64,000 nt of DNA, taken from contig JAHDDO010000009.1 of NCBI GenBank assembly GCA_020629315.1, positions 12,379 through 76,378 on the forward strand, in the 5' to 3' direction. A program made the position numbers and the translations under genes. The notes under the pieces were generated by a model. The model was not told where the DNA came from, did not search any database, and was given only the letters and a program-made list of their open reading frames with translations. Position 1 is the first letter of the stretch. The number at the start of each line of letters is the position of its first letter. Source of the DNA: Saprospiraceae bacterium. GTDB lineage: Bacteria > Bacteroidota > Bacteroidia > Chitinophagales > Saprospiraceae. Below, one piece after another: positions 27,173 through 36,704 of this stretch.

Positions 27173-30100
27173 TCAACGAATCACTACGAAGCTTTGACTT
27201 AGCTTTACTGTGCCATTACGTCCAGATAACTGGATATGATATATTCCAATGGCCCATTCTGAAACATTAATGCTTATTTGCCCATTTAGGGTACCCTGTG
27301 AAATAGGCTTGCCGTCGATAGTATAAATGACATATCTAAGATCTAGCTGTTCTGAAAGCCACATAGTTAAATGATTGTCAGCAGGATTTGGCCAAAGCAT
27401 TAATCTTATCGTACTAAAGTCGTTGGTAGCACTCGTGAGGTCCATACCATCACAATCTTCATCAATGCCGTTGTTTGCAATTTCTTCAGCACCTGGATAA
27501 ATGTTTGAATTAGTATCATCACAATCTCCTCCTTGTGTTGCTACATCAGGCGGAAGCACACAAGTTTCGTAAGCAGTGGAATCGACACCAAAGCCATCCA
27601 TATCGGCATCTGGGTACACAAGGAAAAAGTCTAAACCATCATCAATATCACCATTGCAATCGTTATCTATCTCATCACAAATTTCTTCAGCCCCTGGATA
27701 TATGGCGGCATCCATATCATTGCAGTCACCACCAACTAGAGCAAAGCCTTCCAGTTGGGCACAAAATTCTAGTATTCCCTCATCAACACCAAATCCATCT
27801 CCGTCAGCATCTGGATAAAGGCTTAGGATATCTAAACCTTCATCTATCTCACCATTACAATTATTGTCGACAGCATCACAAATTTCTTCAGCCCCTGGAT
27901 TTACCTCAGGATTATTATCATTGCAGTCCTCATCGGAGTTGAACCCATCTCCATCTTCATCAATGATTAGTACTATACCATCACAATCCTCATCAATATC
28001 ATTATTCGGAATCTCTTCGGCACCCGGATAAACGCTTGGATCAGTGTCGTCACAATCCCCACCAACTTCTACAGTGTTTGGTCCTGGATCACAAGTATTC
28101 ATGAGACTATCATCATCTCCAAATCCATCACCATCAGCGTCGGTATACACATCAACAAATGTTACGCCTTCATCAATTTCTCCATTACAGTTGTTGTCTA
28201 GATCATCACAGTTTTCAGGAGCCCCTGGATAGGTGTTTGGGTTGCTGTCGTCACAGTCTTCATCAGAATTAAATCCATCGCCATCCGCATCAATAATGAG
28301 AACGACACCGTCACAATCCTCATCAATTTCATTATTAGGGATTTCTTCTGCTCCTGGGTAAACACCAGCATTAGAGTCATCGCAATCCCCTCCAATTGTC
28401 ACAGCATCTGGTCCTGGGTTACAAGTAGTCATTAGGCTATTGTCATCACCAAACCCATCCCCATCTTCATCGAGGTACACCTCTACAATATCAAGGCCTT
28501 CATCGATTTCCCCATTACAATTATTGTCGAGATTGTCACAAGCCTCTACAGCGTTAGGGTTTATTTCTGGGTTGGTATCATCGCAGTCTTCATCAGAATT
28601 GAATCCGTCACCGTCTTCGTCAATAAGCAACAACTGCCCATCACAATTTTCATCAATATCATTATTAGGAATTTCTTCTGCTCCTGGATAAATATCGGGG
28701 TTAGCGTCATCACAGTCCCCTCCAATTGTCACAGCATCTGGTGCAGGATCACAAGTTGTCATTAGGCTATTGTCGTCACCAAACCCATCCCCGTCAGCAT
28801 CGGTATATATGTCCACAAAGGGCAAGCCTTCGTCTATTTCTCCATTGCAATTATTGTCGAGATTATCACAAAGCTCTATCGCTCCAGGATATATACTAGC
28901 ATTAGCATCGTCGCAGTCTTCATCGGAATTGAACCCATCGCCATCCTCATCAATCACTACATCTTCTCCATCACAGTCTTCATCGATACCATTATTAGGA
29001 ATTTCTTCTGCATCCGGATTTATCTGCGGGTCATCATCATTACAATCTTCGGTATAATCAAAGCCATCACCATCTTCGTCAACAACTAAATTAAAGTCAG
29101 ACACAACTGGTAAATGGTCAGAAGCGAAGGTACTGGTCGACCGCTCTAAATTTGTAGTGAATAATAATTCGTCACTCATAAATTGCGTCGAGAGTACAAA
29201 GCTATTTTCCAATTTCAAATTAGAATCTGTGTATATGATATAATCCAAAATACCAGGACAATACCCCGAGTTTTCTCGGTACCATGTATAGGCAAATGGG
29301 CTACTTATATCATAGGATTTAGCAATGCGTAACGAAGAGCCATCCGCATCGGGCCCAAAATCAATTCCATATTGATTTTCGTTTACAATATCACCTTCTA
29401 GCAATGAAATTAGATTTTGACGCTGACCCACAAAATTCATATCTCCTACAACAAATATGGGCGCATCTTCAGGATAAATAAAGCCTAGATTCTTATCTCT
29501 AATAGTAGATAAAATATGATCTACTTCATCTTGACGTTGCACATCATTATCACAACATGGGAAATGAACATTATATACAATCAAGGGTTGATTGTCATCT
29601 GTGTATATTAAAAAGGCGCCATTACCATCAATGGATTGTACGGCTTCCACTTCGTATTTGGTAAAAACCATAATGTCAGGGAACACATGTCCATACGTCC
29701 ATGAACCATCATAGGGTAGATTATCCATTAGCAATGCAAGGACTTCTTCAGGTTCATGGTCGTAAATTTCTTGAAAAGCAATAATATCTGGATCTAAGGC
29801 TGCTAATAATTGGAGTTGAGCGGGTCCTCTTTCGGCATCAAATAATCCATCTTGTAACACATTATAACTTACTATACGCAGATGATCAGCATCCATCTTT
29901 TGTATAGAGAATGGGGCTTCTTCAAAAATGACGGCATCATCAAAGAAATATTCAATAGCTTCTCCTTCTCCTGGCGCTATATCTCCATCAACAATATTGT
30001 TAAGGACGGCGATATCTATAGCCCCATCCAAAGACAGATCGCCTATCGGGCTTTCAATATTTCGAGCTATAGAAATTTCGAAAACATCGCTGGTCACGGT

Positions 30101-32449
30101 AGGAGCAGCAACTAAGCCAAGCCCTTGATGATTTACGGAATAGCTTTCTCCATTAAGGTTAATAAAGCCGCTTAGATTACCAAAGTAAAAACTGAGTTCA
30201 GTACCCAGTCCGTTGACTTCAAAGCCGGTATTTGTATTTTGATCAGCGTCAATGACTATGGCTACGCTTTGTTCATCTTGGAGGTCAAACTCTTTGTCTG
30301 TTTTGATTCGGATATATACATAAGATTCATCATTTCTAATGCTCACTTCATCAATTCCGATACCCGCTTCATTACTATCTGGATCATTTATGGTAAAGGC
30401 TTCTGCCCAGTCATCAAAACAACCATCTATGTATGTTGATGATGGGGTTTGTGCAATGATCTCAAATCCAATCTCCACGTAAATACTGTCGGTACTTAAA
30501 AAATCTAAATCGACCTCATTTGTTGCTGCCGAAGTAAGTTGGACATTTGCAAATGTCTCCAATATAGTATAAGAAGGAATGGTGTCAGTTCCTGACCAAC
30601 TAAATGTGCCGTCACTCCCAGAAAAGACGGAGGTAACGCCTGATAAATCGATTTGCGTATTTGAAAATGGAACATCATTTTGATCATAGATGCTGTTTCG
30701 ATTTATGTCTATGTAACATAATCCAGAGAAGTGATATACATGGTCGAATCCGTCACAATCTTCATCAACACCATTTCCATTTATTTCTGCGGCTCCAGGG
30801 TTAATAGATGGATTAAGATCGTCACAGTCTTCATCTTCGAAATAGCCATCATCATCTGCATCCATGCCGCATATATCTGTAATCACAAAGGCAAATGGAC
30901 CCGCTAAAAAATAACATCCATTTAAAGTTGTTATTTCTGCATATACTTGATATTCACCTATAGAGCTGTTGCTTTCGTCTACCCAGAACTCCAATAAATC
31001 ACTTGATGGAAAAATGGACTCTAAACCTTGGGGTTCACTATACCACCTTATTTTATCAATGGGATCGTCTATATTGAGATTTTTATCTTCTAATCGTATG
31101 ATTGGAATCTCATCATTATTTTGGGCAGGTACTCCATCCGAACAAAGCCATTGATCACCTCCAAAACAAAATGATAATTCGTTTAAAATTTCAAATTCAA
31201 AGGCATGATTTACAGATTGGCCGCAGCCTCCATTATCAGTTACATTGACCTGTATCCAAATTTGATCATTAGGAAAAGGTAGAAAGTCTGGCACCAATAT
31301 AGATGCTTCATTTGTTCCGTTAAACCATGTATACGAATAATCACCACTACCACCTGAGACCAAGGCCTGAATTTCTCTTTGTTCACTGAAACAAATCGGG
31401 TTATAATCCGAAAAGCTTACTTCAAGCGTTGGATACACATCCACACTCACTTCAACGCCCTCTGTTAAACAATCGGAACCAGGCATATGACGATAAATAG
31501 TATAGTTGACTGTTTCCTTTGTATTGCCAAGCAATGTCAATTCGCTAAATATTGTGAATGAAGAACCCATAACTTGAAAATCAATTTCACCGATGACATT
31601 GGGATTATCTTCTGCTTCTACAATAAACTGCGTCATAATCCCACTGCTATTAAACAGCTGTATACCTGCTGGCTCGCCACTACATATAGGCTCGCTTATT
31701 ACCTGTAGGTTATCGAAAGGTAAATTGCAGTCTACATTGATGGAAATAGTTTGTTTTGGATCTGGTGATACTAAATGAAAGTTACTGCATCCGGTATCAT
31801 CATCGTAAAGCACAATTGCGGAAATACTGGCTTGACTAGCTGAGTTACAAGCACTTGAGGAGGCATATTGAGGTATAGTGACCTCCCAATAAAAATTGGT
31901 TTGACTAGCTAAATATATTCCTTCTGTAGTTTCAGGATTTCCATTAAAACTGCAATTAAGAGATTCCTCCATTTCGTAAAAACCACCAGGCATAGGATCG
32001 CCTTCATTGATTGTATTACAAGGGCAAGATTCGCAACGATTATCACAAAGTTGTAAATAACCTTCTTCATCGACAAAAGTACAAAGCTCTGGAATGTCCT
32101 GCTGTGCAGTTACCATTCCCTCATCAAACCAAGCTGAATTACTAAAAGGTCCAGAAAAACTAGCATCATTTGGATTGAATGCAGATTGATTCAAATGATA
32201 AAAAATAGGATAAAGGGAGTGAATTCTCTCATGCTCAATATCTGGATTATCAACAAAAAACTCAAAGTAGATACCTAAAGTTTCACCGGGACAAAATGGA
32301 CCATCTAAGGGCAATTGTAAACTGCCATCTGGGTCTGAGCTCCGCCAAGTTATTTCAAAAAATGGTTCTTCACATTGTCCAACTAAAAGGTACGGACTTG
32401 CAAAGAGAAAAAGGCCAAGAACAAAAATGATTTGTCTAATGGAGAGCAT
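27173..32449 (-). CDS. Giant secreted protein: EEP nuclease/phosphatase domain, MopE-like repeats, T9SS sorting domain
   Basis: 1758 residues. A signal peptide (ends LLVGQ) is followed by about 500 residues with PKD/Ig-like stretches, one isolated MopE-like Asp-rich module (about 530-568), and a CBM9/DOMON-like region with IDGCFDDWAEAF (about 660-850). An endonuclease/exonuclease/phosphatase domain covers about 856-1118, with NVLQDG, FQEIY, YNVHF, VVGDMN and SDHLPVVSDF all in order, so the catalytic residues look intact. About ten MopE-like modules span 1119-1673, each with an Asp-rich DGDGF/DCDD loop and CNGEIDEG or CDG ending. The last 80 residues are a T9SS type A sorting domain (WPNPADNHL, then GIYHIQL). 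It is probably exported and calcium- or metal-binding; substrate unknown. Confidence 0.88.
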   Translation of the reverse strand: MLSIRQIIFVLGLFLFASPYLLVGQCEEPFFEITWRSSDPDGSLQLPLDGPFCPGETLGIYFEFFVDNPDIEHERIHSLYPIFYHLNQSAFNPNDASFSGPFSNSAWFDEGMVTAQQDIPELCTFVDEEGYLQLCDNRCESCPCNTINEGDPMPGGFYEMEESLNCSFNGNPETTEGIYLASQTNFYWEVTIPQYASSSACNSASQASISAIVLYDDDTGCSNFHLVSPDPKQTISINVDCNLPFDNLQVISEPICSGEPAGIQLFNSSGIMTQFIVEAEDNPNVIGEIDFQVMGSSFTIFSELTLLGNTKETVNYTIYRHMPGSDCLTEGVEVSVDVYPTLEVSFSDYNPICFSEQREIQALVSGGSGDYSYTWFNGTNEASILVPDFLPFPNDQIWIQVNVTDNGGCGQSVNHAFEFEILNELSFCFGGDQWLCSDGVPAQNNDEIPIIRLEDKNLNIDDPIDKIRWYSEPQGLESIFPSSDLLEFWVDESNSSIGEYQVYAEITTLNGCYFLAGPFAFVITDICGMDADDDGYFEDEDCDDLNPSINPGAAEINGNGVDEDCDGFDHVYHFSGLCYIDINRNSIYDQNDVPFSNTQIDLSGVTSVFSGSDGTFSWSGTDTIPSYTILETFANVQLTSAATNEVDLDFLSTDSIYVEIGFEIIAQTPSSTYIDGCFDDWAEAFTINDPDSNEAGIGIDEVSIRNDESYVYIRIKTDKEFDLQDEQSVAIVIDADQNTNTGFEVNGLGTELSFYFGNLSGFINLNGESYSVNHQGLGLVAAPTVTSDVFEISIARNIESPIGDLSLDGAIDIAVLNNIVDGDIAPGEGEAIEYFFDDAVIFEEAPFSIQKMDADHLRIVSYNVLQDGLFDAERGPAQLQLLAALDPDIIAFQEIYDHEPEEVLALLMDNLPYDGSWTYGHVFPDIMVFTKYEVEAVQSIDGNGAFLIYTDDNQPLIVYNVHFPCCDNDVQRQDEVDHILSTIRDKNLGFIYPEDAPIFVVGDMNFVGQRQNLISLLEGDIVNENQYGIDFGPDADGSSLRIAKSYDISSPFAYTWYRENSGYCPGILDYIIYTDSNLKLENSFVLSTQFMSDELLFTTNLERSTSTFASDHLPVVSDFNLVVDEDGDGFDYTEDCNDDDPQINPDAEEIPNNGIDEDCDGEDVVIDEDGDGFNSDEDCDDANASIYPGAIELCDNLDNNCNGEIDEGLPFVDIYTDADGDGFGDDNSLMTTCDPAPDAVTIGGDCDDANPDIYPGAEEIPNNDIDENCDGQLLLIDEDGDGFNSDEDCDDTNPEINPNAVEACDNLDNNCNGEIDEGLDIVEVYLDEDGDGFGDDNSLMTTCNPGPDAVTIGGDCDDSNAGVYPGAEEIPNNEIDEDCDGVVLIIDADGDGFNSDEDCDDSNPNTYPGAPENCDDLDNNCNGEIDEGVTFVDVYTDADGDGFGDDDSLMNTCDPGPNTVEVGGDCDDTDPSVYPGAEEIPNNDIDEDCDGIVLIIDEDGDGFNSDEDCNDNNPEVNPGAEEICDAVDNNCNGEIDEGLDILSLYPDADGDGFGVDEGILEFCAQLEGFALVGGDCNDMDAAIYPGAEEICDEIDNDCNGDIDDGLDFFLVYPDADMDGFGVDSTAYETCVLPPDVATQGGDCDDTNSNIYPGAEEIANNGIDEDCDGMDLTSATNDFSTIRLMLWPNPADNHLTMWLSEQLDLRYVIYTIDGKPISQGTLNGQISINVSEWAIGIYHIQLSGRNGTVKLSQSFVVIR
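27430..29080 (-). repeat. Tandem coding repeats (MopE-like Asp-rich modules)
   Basis: About ten modules of roughly 35-60 codons follow one another, alternating two types: one ending CNGEIDEG with YPGA and DNNCNG, the other ending DEDCDG with PNNDID. Neighbouring units are very similar at DNA level, which suggests expansion by duplication inside the gene. Low-complexity frames on the opposite strand are by-products of this repetition. Confidence 0.85.
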
Positions 32450-32555
32450 AAGTACTTTTTTTAGTGCACGTACTTACTAATATCTCTTTTTTAATGGAAA
32501 CGCTGCCTGTTACAAGTGAGAAATCCTGTAATTGACCTTCAATAAGATATCTACA

Positions 32556-32720
32556 TCAATAGAAGTAAGTCATGACATAGTCACGTACGCTTACCCAATT
32601 AAAGATGAGAACAATTAAGCCAAAGAGTAAAGCGCCTATTAGAATCGCCAAGAAGCGTCGCTTGGTTTGGCGGTTTTTCTCCCGCATGGTTTTATAACGA
32701 ACTCGACCTGAATAAGACAT
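32556..32720 (-). CDS. 54-residue single-pass membrane protein downstream of ribA
   Basis: The frame from ATG (32718-32720) to TGA (32556-32558) encodes 54 residues. A basic N-terminal third with Arg/Lys clusters (RYKTMREKNRQTKRR) is followed by one strongly hydrophobic helix (FLAILIGALLFGLIVLIF) and a short polar tail. This is a typical N-in single-pass topology. The ATG lies 2 nt past the ribA stop codon, so it would be translated from the GGGPS-rsgA-ribA transcript. I do not recognise a family. Confidence 0.6.
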   Translation of the reverse strand: MSYSGRVRYKTMREKNRQTKRRFLAILIGALLFGLIVLIFNWVSVRDYVMTYFY

Positions 32721-32722
32721 GA

Positions 32723-33331
32723 TTACGGTTTTAGAAGGTGTCCAAATTTTTTCATCTTAGTTTCAAGATAGGACTTGTTTTCTTCTTTAGGATTAATGAT
32801 TAATGGAATTCGTTCTGATAATTGTATTCCTGTGCCATCAAAGGCATGCAATTTTTCAGGATTGTTTGTAAGAAGGCGGATATCTGAAACGCCAATTTCT
32901 TTTAGAATATCAATGGCCATTGAAAAGTCTCGTTCATCGGGTTCAAAACCTAAATGAACATTAGCGTCAAACGTATCCATACCTTCATCCTGGGCATTAT
33001 ACGCGCGCATTTTATTTATAAGCCCAATACCTCTTCCTTCTTGCCTAAGATAAATCAGCATTCCTTTCTCTTTGCCAATCATTTCCATTGAAACCTTTAA
33101 TTGCTCACCACAATCGCAACGCTTTGAGGCGAAAAGATCTCCGGTCAGGCATTCGGAATGTATTCGAAGGATAATAGGGGATGAAAGATCAGCTTCCGGA
33201 TGCACTAAGGCAAGATGCGGCATTTGCTGAGTCTCGTCATATGCAAAGGTGTACATATCAAAATCACCATAATCCGTAGGCAAATGTGTTTTAGTAATCC
33301 TTTGCAAAGGCATGTCTAGAATTTCAATCAT
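32723..33331 (-). CDS. ribA: GTP cyclohydrolase II
   Basis: 202 residues, the stand-alone RibA type rather than the RibBA fusion. The zinc ligands are Cys61, Cys72 and Cys74 (HSECLTGDLFASKRCDCGEQ). The nucleotide-binding stretch RQEGRGIGLINKMRAYNAQD and the motif LTNNPEKL follow as expected. It opens GTP to the pyrimidine precursor of riboflavin. It is third in a minus-strand operon after the GGGP synthase and rsgA (12 nt downstream of rsgA). Other rib genes are not in the window. Confidence 0.95.
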   Translation of the reverse strand: MIEILDMPLQRITKTHLPTDYGDFDMYTFAYDETQQMPHLALVHPEADLSSPIILRIHSECLTGDLFASKRCDCGEQLKVSMEMIGKEKGMLIYLRQEGRGIGLINKMRAYNAQDEGMDTFDANVHLGFEPDERDFSMAIDILKEIGVSDIRLLTNNPEKLHAFDGTGIQLSERIPLIINPKEENKSYLETKMKKFGHLLKP

Positions 33332-33343
33332 AAAAGTACATAA

Positions 33344-34303
33344 TCAGTACTCCTTAGAATGGATTTCCCAATAGTTTTGTTCTTCAATATCTTGAATAAT
33401 ATTTAAATAATTCTGATATCTAAACTCACTAATTGCTCCTTGTTCGATACTTTCTTTCACCGCACATTTTGGTTCATTTCTATGTGTACAATCGGAGAAC
33501 TTACATTCTGATGATGTAATAAAAAACTCTCTAAAGTTGTGCGCCACATCTTGTATCTCGAGGTGGTTAAAGGAGAGTGTTTTAATACCGGGTGTGTCGA
33601 TAATATGTCCACCAAAACTTAGATCAAACATTTCCGCAAAGGTTGTTGTATGCTGACCCTTTCCAGTAAAATCTGAAAGTTCTTGCGTCCGCAAATCGAT
33701 CTTCTCATCTATGGCGCTAACCAAGGTAGATTTTCCTACCCCAGACTGCCCAGAAATAAGACTGGTTTTATCTTTCAAAACGGCACTTATCTCTGATAAT
33801 CCTCGGGATTCCAGACAAGAAACTAAGTGACAGTGATAACCAATATTTTCATAAACAACTTTTAAGTATTCGAATATAGCTAGATCATCTTCATCATAGA
33901 GATCAGCCTTATTGAAAACAATATGGACAGGAATATTATAAGGCTCTGTCATAAGCAAGAACCGATCTATAAAGCCTTGTTTCAATTTGGGCTGCACTAT
34001 CGTGACTAACAATACGGCTTGATCTATATTGGCCGCTAATATGTGTAAGAAGTGTTTCTTTCTAGGTGATTGTCGTATAACATAATTTTTACGATCCAAT
34101 ATATCTATAATGCTAGCGGTATCATCAGAGGCTTCTATGGTCATTCGGACATGGTCACCCACGGCTACAGGGTTGGTTACTTTTTTTCCACGCAAGCGAA
34201 ATTTACCAACTACACGCGCTTTTCGAAGGGTGCCATCTTCGAGACGTACATCATACCAGCTTCCCGTTGATTTTATTACGGTGCCTACAACTGTATCTGT
34301 CAA
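33344..34303 (-). CDS. rsgA: Ribosome small-subunit-dependent GTPase A
   Basis: 319 residues with the circularly permuted GTPase order: an N-terminal OB domain, NKAD at 131-134 (G4), GQSGVGKS at 185-192 (G1), DTPG at 236-239 (G3). A zinc-binding C-terminus with Cys267, Cys272, His274 and Cys280 follows. RsgA acts in late 30S maturation. Its ATG overlaps the stop of the upstream GGGPS gene by 4 bp (ATGA). Confidence 0.96.
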   Translation of the reverse strand: MTDTVVGTVIKSTGSWYDVRLEDGTLRKARVVGKFRLRGKKVTNPVAVGDHVRMTIEASDDTASIIDILDRKNYVIRQSPRKKHFLHILAANIDQAVLLVTIVQPKLKQGFIDRFLLMTEPYNIPVHIVFNKADLYDEDDLAIFEYLKVVYENIGYHCHLVSCLESRGLSEISAVLKDKTSLISGQSGVGKSTLVSAIDEKIDLRTQELSDFTGKGQHTTTFAEMFDLSFGGHIIDTPGIKTLSFNHLEIQDVAHNFREFFITSSECKFSDCTHRNEPKCAVKESIEQGAISEFRYQNYLNIIQDIEEQNYWEIHSKEY

Positions 34304-35052
34304 GCCTTTGATTTTGTATATGAATGAATAGCAATCGACATTTCGGTTATCAGCTCAGGATCCTTTTCAATGGCATTGCCAACTACAATGACATCGGCAC
34401 CCGCTTCCACATTCGCTCGTGCTTTTTCTGGGGTACGTATACCTCCACCAACAAGTAAAGGCACTTGAAGCCCTCCAGATACCAGAGAAATCATGTCTTC
34501 TGGTATTGGGTGGATGGCACCACTTCCGGCGTCCATATAAATAAGCTTAAGGCCCAACATTTCACCAGCCATTGCGGTACATAAAGCAATATCAGATTTG
34601 TTTGCTGGAATTGGGTTAGTGTCACTCATGTAAGACACGGTAGTTTGCGCCCCACCATTTATTAGCATATACCCTGTTGACATAACCTCAAGTGGAGAAA
34701 CTTTAAGGTAAGGCGCAGTTATTACATGTTTGCCAATAAGCAAATCTGCATTTCGTCCAGAAATTAGGGACAGAAATAAAATAGCATCTGCCCGATAGCT
34801 CAATTGAAAAGAATTGCCTGGAAATAAGATCAGAGGAATAGTACATTGACTCTTAATCTTAGCGAGTATCTCGTCCAACATATTATTGACGATCAGACTA
34901 CCGCCAATTAAAAAATAGTCTACATGTGCATCAGCGGCCAAGCGAACAATACGATCTATATCTTGAACCTTTAGTTTGTCAGGATCAATGAGTACGGCAA
35001 ATTTCTTTTGACCTACTTTTTTTGATTCAATGAGTTGCTGATAAATATTCAC
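34300..35052 (-). CDS. Geranylgeranylglyceryl phosphate synthase family protein (group II type)
   Basis: 250 residues of the TIM-barrel prenyltransferase family that joins a polyprenyl diphosphate to glycerol-1-phosphate. Seen here are AVLIDPDK at the first strand, the phosphate-binding LLVGGGIRTPEKA near residue 195-208, YMDAGSGA and ADVIVVGNAIE. Similar proteins occur in Flavobacteria and Chitinophaga and in Archaea (group II); PcrB of Firmicutes is group I. The bacterial product and role are poorly known. It is first in the operon with rsgA and ribA. Confidence 0.88.
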   Translation of the reverse strand: MNIYQQLIESKKVGQKKFAVLIDPDKLKVQDIDRIVRLAADAHVDYFLIGGSLIVNNMLDEILAKIKSQCTIPLILFPGNSFQLSYRADAILFLSLISGRNADLLIGKHVITAPYLKVSPLEVMSTGYMLINGGAQTTVSYMSDTNPIPANKSDIALCTAMAGEMLGLKLIYMDAGSGAIHPIPEDMISLVSGGLQVPLLVGGGIRTPEKARANVEAGADVIVVGNAIEKDPELITEMSIAIHSYTKSKA

Positions 35053-35168
35053 AATACTAAGATACGATTTCGATGATTGCTACATATTGAAACGTAATTT
35101 ATGGACGAAGTCATAATGATATGACAATAATTAACAAAAGGACCCCTTTATTTTTGGATATGAAATGG

Positions 35169-36704
35169 CTAATGTTTCACCCACTTCAAAAATTGACTTT
35201 CGCCATTGTCATTTACGAGTTGTAAAAAGTAGAGTCCTTTTTCCCAATCTGAGGTTTCCATTTGTATACGAGTGGCATTAGTGAATTGCGCTTGTTTTAA
35301 AAGTGAGCCATCAGCTGATCTAACATAAAGGGAGTAATGCGTATTTTCTAATGCATCAATAGTGAAGCTGTTGCTTCCAGGATTTGGAAAAATAGTAGCT
35401 TTTTGCTGTGTTAAGACAGGTATTCCAAATAAGGAACTAATGCTAGGATCACAAACTTGATCTTCATCCATTCGGAAGTATGGAAAATTGGGAAAAGCTT
35501 GGTAGATTACATTTGGAAGTGAAATACTGTGTTGTTTAAAATCACAATCTTTACCTTTTAGGTCAGGTTTGTTAATTACATGCATATGGAAGACTCCATT
35601 TGTACTATTCATATAAATTTTGCAATCAGGTCCGAGTTGTTGTTGGAAGAAGGTATTAGCGAAAGGGTCGCCAAATCCATCGAATGTATCAATAAGTACG
35701 ATACCGTCTTCTAAGTTATCTTCCCAAAGATCCACTTGAAAAAGAGAGTCAGAGGCAGAAATGTAAGCGAATCGAGAATTGGGAGAGATAGATAATCCAC
35801 TAAAAGAATATGAAGAGGGATAATCTGCATGTCTATAATTAGAGAGATTTCCCGTGGACCGATCAAAATCCCATACATCAAGGCCAGATAGTGGACAATT
35901 TTTAGCAAGCAAGGTGCCATCAGGTGAAAAACATGATTGGCTACCCGCACTGCATCGTTCATTAAGACTTTCCACATTTTCAACGGGATACTCATGATGC
36001 AATCGTATTCCATTTTGATCGAGTAGGTAGAAAACAGCTAGGGCGCCATGTGTGTCTTCAGTAAAGTCCACTATCCACCAGTCATGACCATTTTGATGTT
36101 GGATGGCTTCGATAAAGCTTGACAAAAAATATCGGTTAGAGTCTAAAGTAATATTCTTTTCCAATACTCTACCCAATGGGTGACCTTGAAACGAAATATA
36201 AGAATAAAACGTTTTAGGAATAATAATATCGAATGGGTCGAAAACAAGATCCCAAAGTTTGTGAATGTAGAAATATCCATACTCGTTAGATGGATCAGGG
36301 AGAACAATGGAGTTTTGAAATCCTGGATAAGATCCTGAATCACAATAATCATCATGAATAATTCCTGGGTTTATATTATCCCCATTTTCCATGACTTGAA
36401 AACTAGCATCATAGATTTCACAACCATTGGAATAAAATAAAAGCTGTCCGTTTTCGTCACAAATAGAACCGACTTGGTCTACTAAACTTATGGGAATTTC
36501 CTGATAACTAAGTTGTAAACTATCCCCATTGAAGTCAAAAATGGTGCCTTCTGCATTTGGTAACGTAGAGGCATTTCCACCGAGAATCCATTGATAGTCC
36601 GCCTTAGACTGAGCAAACAAAATGCAAGGAAGAAATAAGCTTAGAAAAACTAGTTTATAAGAATGTTGCAGTCGCAAGCTATTGTACGAATAATTTGTGA
36701 ACAT
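35169..36704 (-). CDS. T9SS-exported protein, paralogue A of a tandem pair
   Basis: 511 residues. Signal peptide ending ILFAQ; a propeller-like body with short repeated strands (SLVDQVGSICDENGQLLFYS, LDVWDFDRSTGNLSNY); and a T9SS type A sorting domain in the last 80 residues (IFPNPGSNSFTIDAL, then GLYFLQLV). It is almost identical to its upstream neighbour except for one block of about 85 residues (around 113-196) and the first about 20 residues. Its first codons (36679-36704) lie inside the tail of an orphan sorting domain, so its start region was acquired secondarily. No TAnnTTTG promoter is apparent. Function unknown. Confidence 0.8.
   Translation of the reverse strand: MFTNYSYNSLRLQHSYKLVFLSLFLPCILFAQSKADYQWILGGNASTLPNAEGTIFDFNGDSLQLSYQEIPISLVDQVGSICDENGQLLFYSNGCEIYDASFQVMENGDNINPGIIHDDYCDSGSYPGFQNSIVLPDPSNEYGYFYIHKLWDLVFDPFDIIIPKTFYSYISFQGHPLGRVLEKNITLDSNRYFLSSFIEAIQHQNGHDWWIVDFTEDTHGALAVFYLLDQNGIRLHHEYPVENVESLNERCSAGSQSCFSPDGTLLAKNCPLSGLDVWDFDRSTGNLSNYRHADYPSSYSFSGLSISPNSRFAYISASDSLFQVDLWEDNLEDGIVLIDTFDGFGDPFANTFFQQQLGPDCKIYMNSTNGVFHMHVINKPDLKGKDCDFKQHSISLPNVIYQAFPNFPYFRMDEDQVCDPSISSLFGIPVLTQQKATIFPNPGSNSFTIDALENTHYSLYVRSADGSLLKQAQFTNATRIQMETSDWEKGLYFLQLVNDNGESQFLKWVKH

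Noticed and set aside
27535-29057. Long plus-strand open frames opposite the MopE repeats (Ser/Pro/His-rich products)
   Set aside because: They mirror the Asp-rich repeat codons of the real minus-strand gene, have no start context and show pure low-complexity composition.
27430-29080. CRISPR array (regular repeats)
   Set aside because: The repeats are in-frame coding modules of variable length without unique spacers, and no cas gene is nearby.
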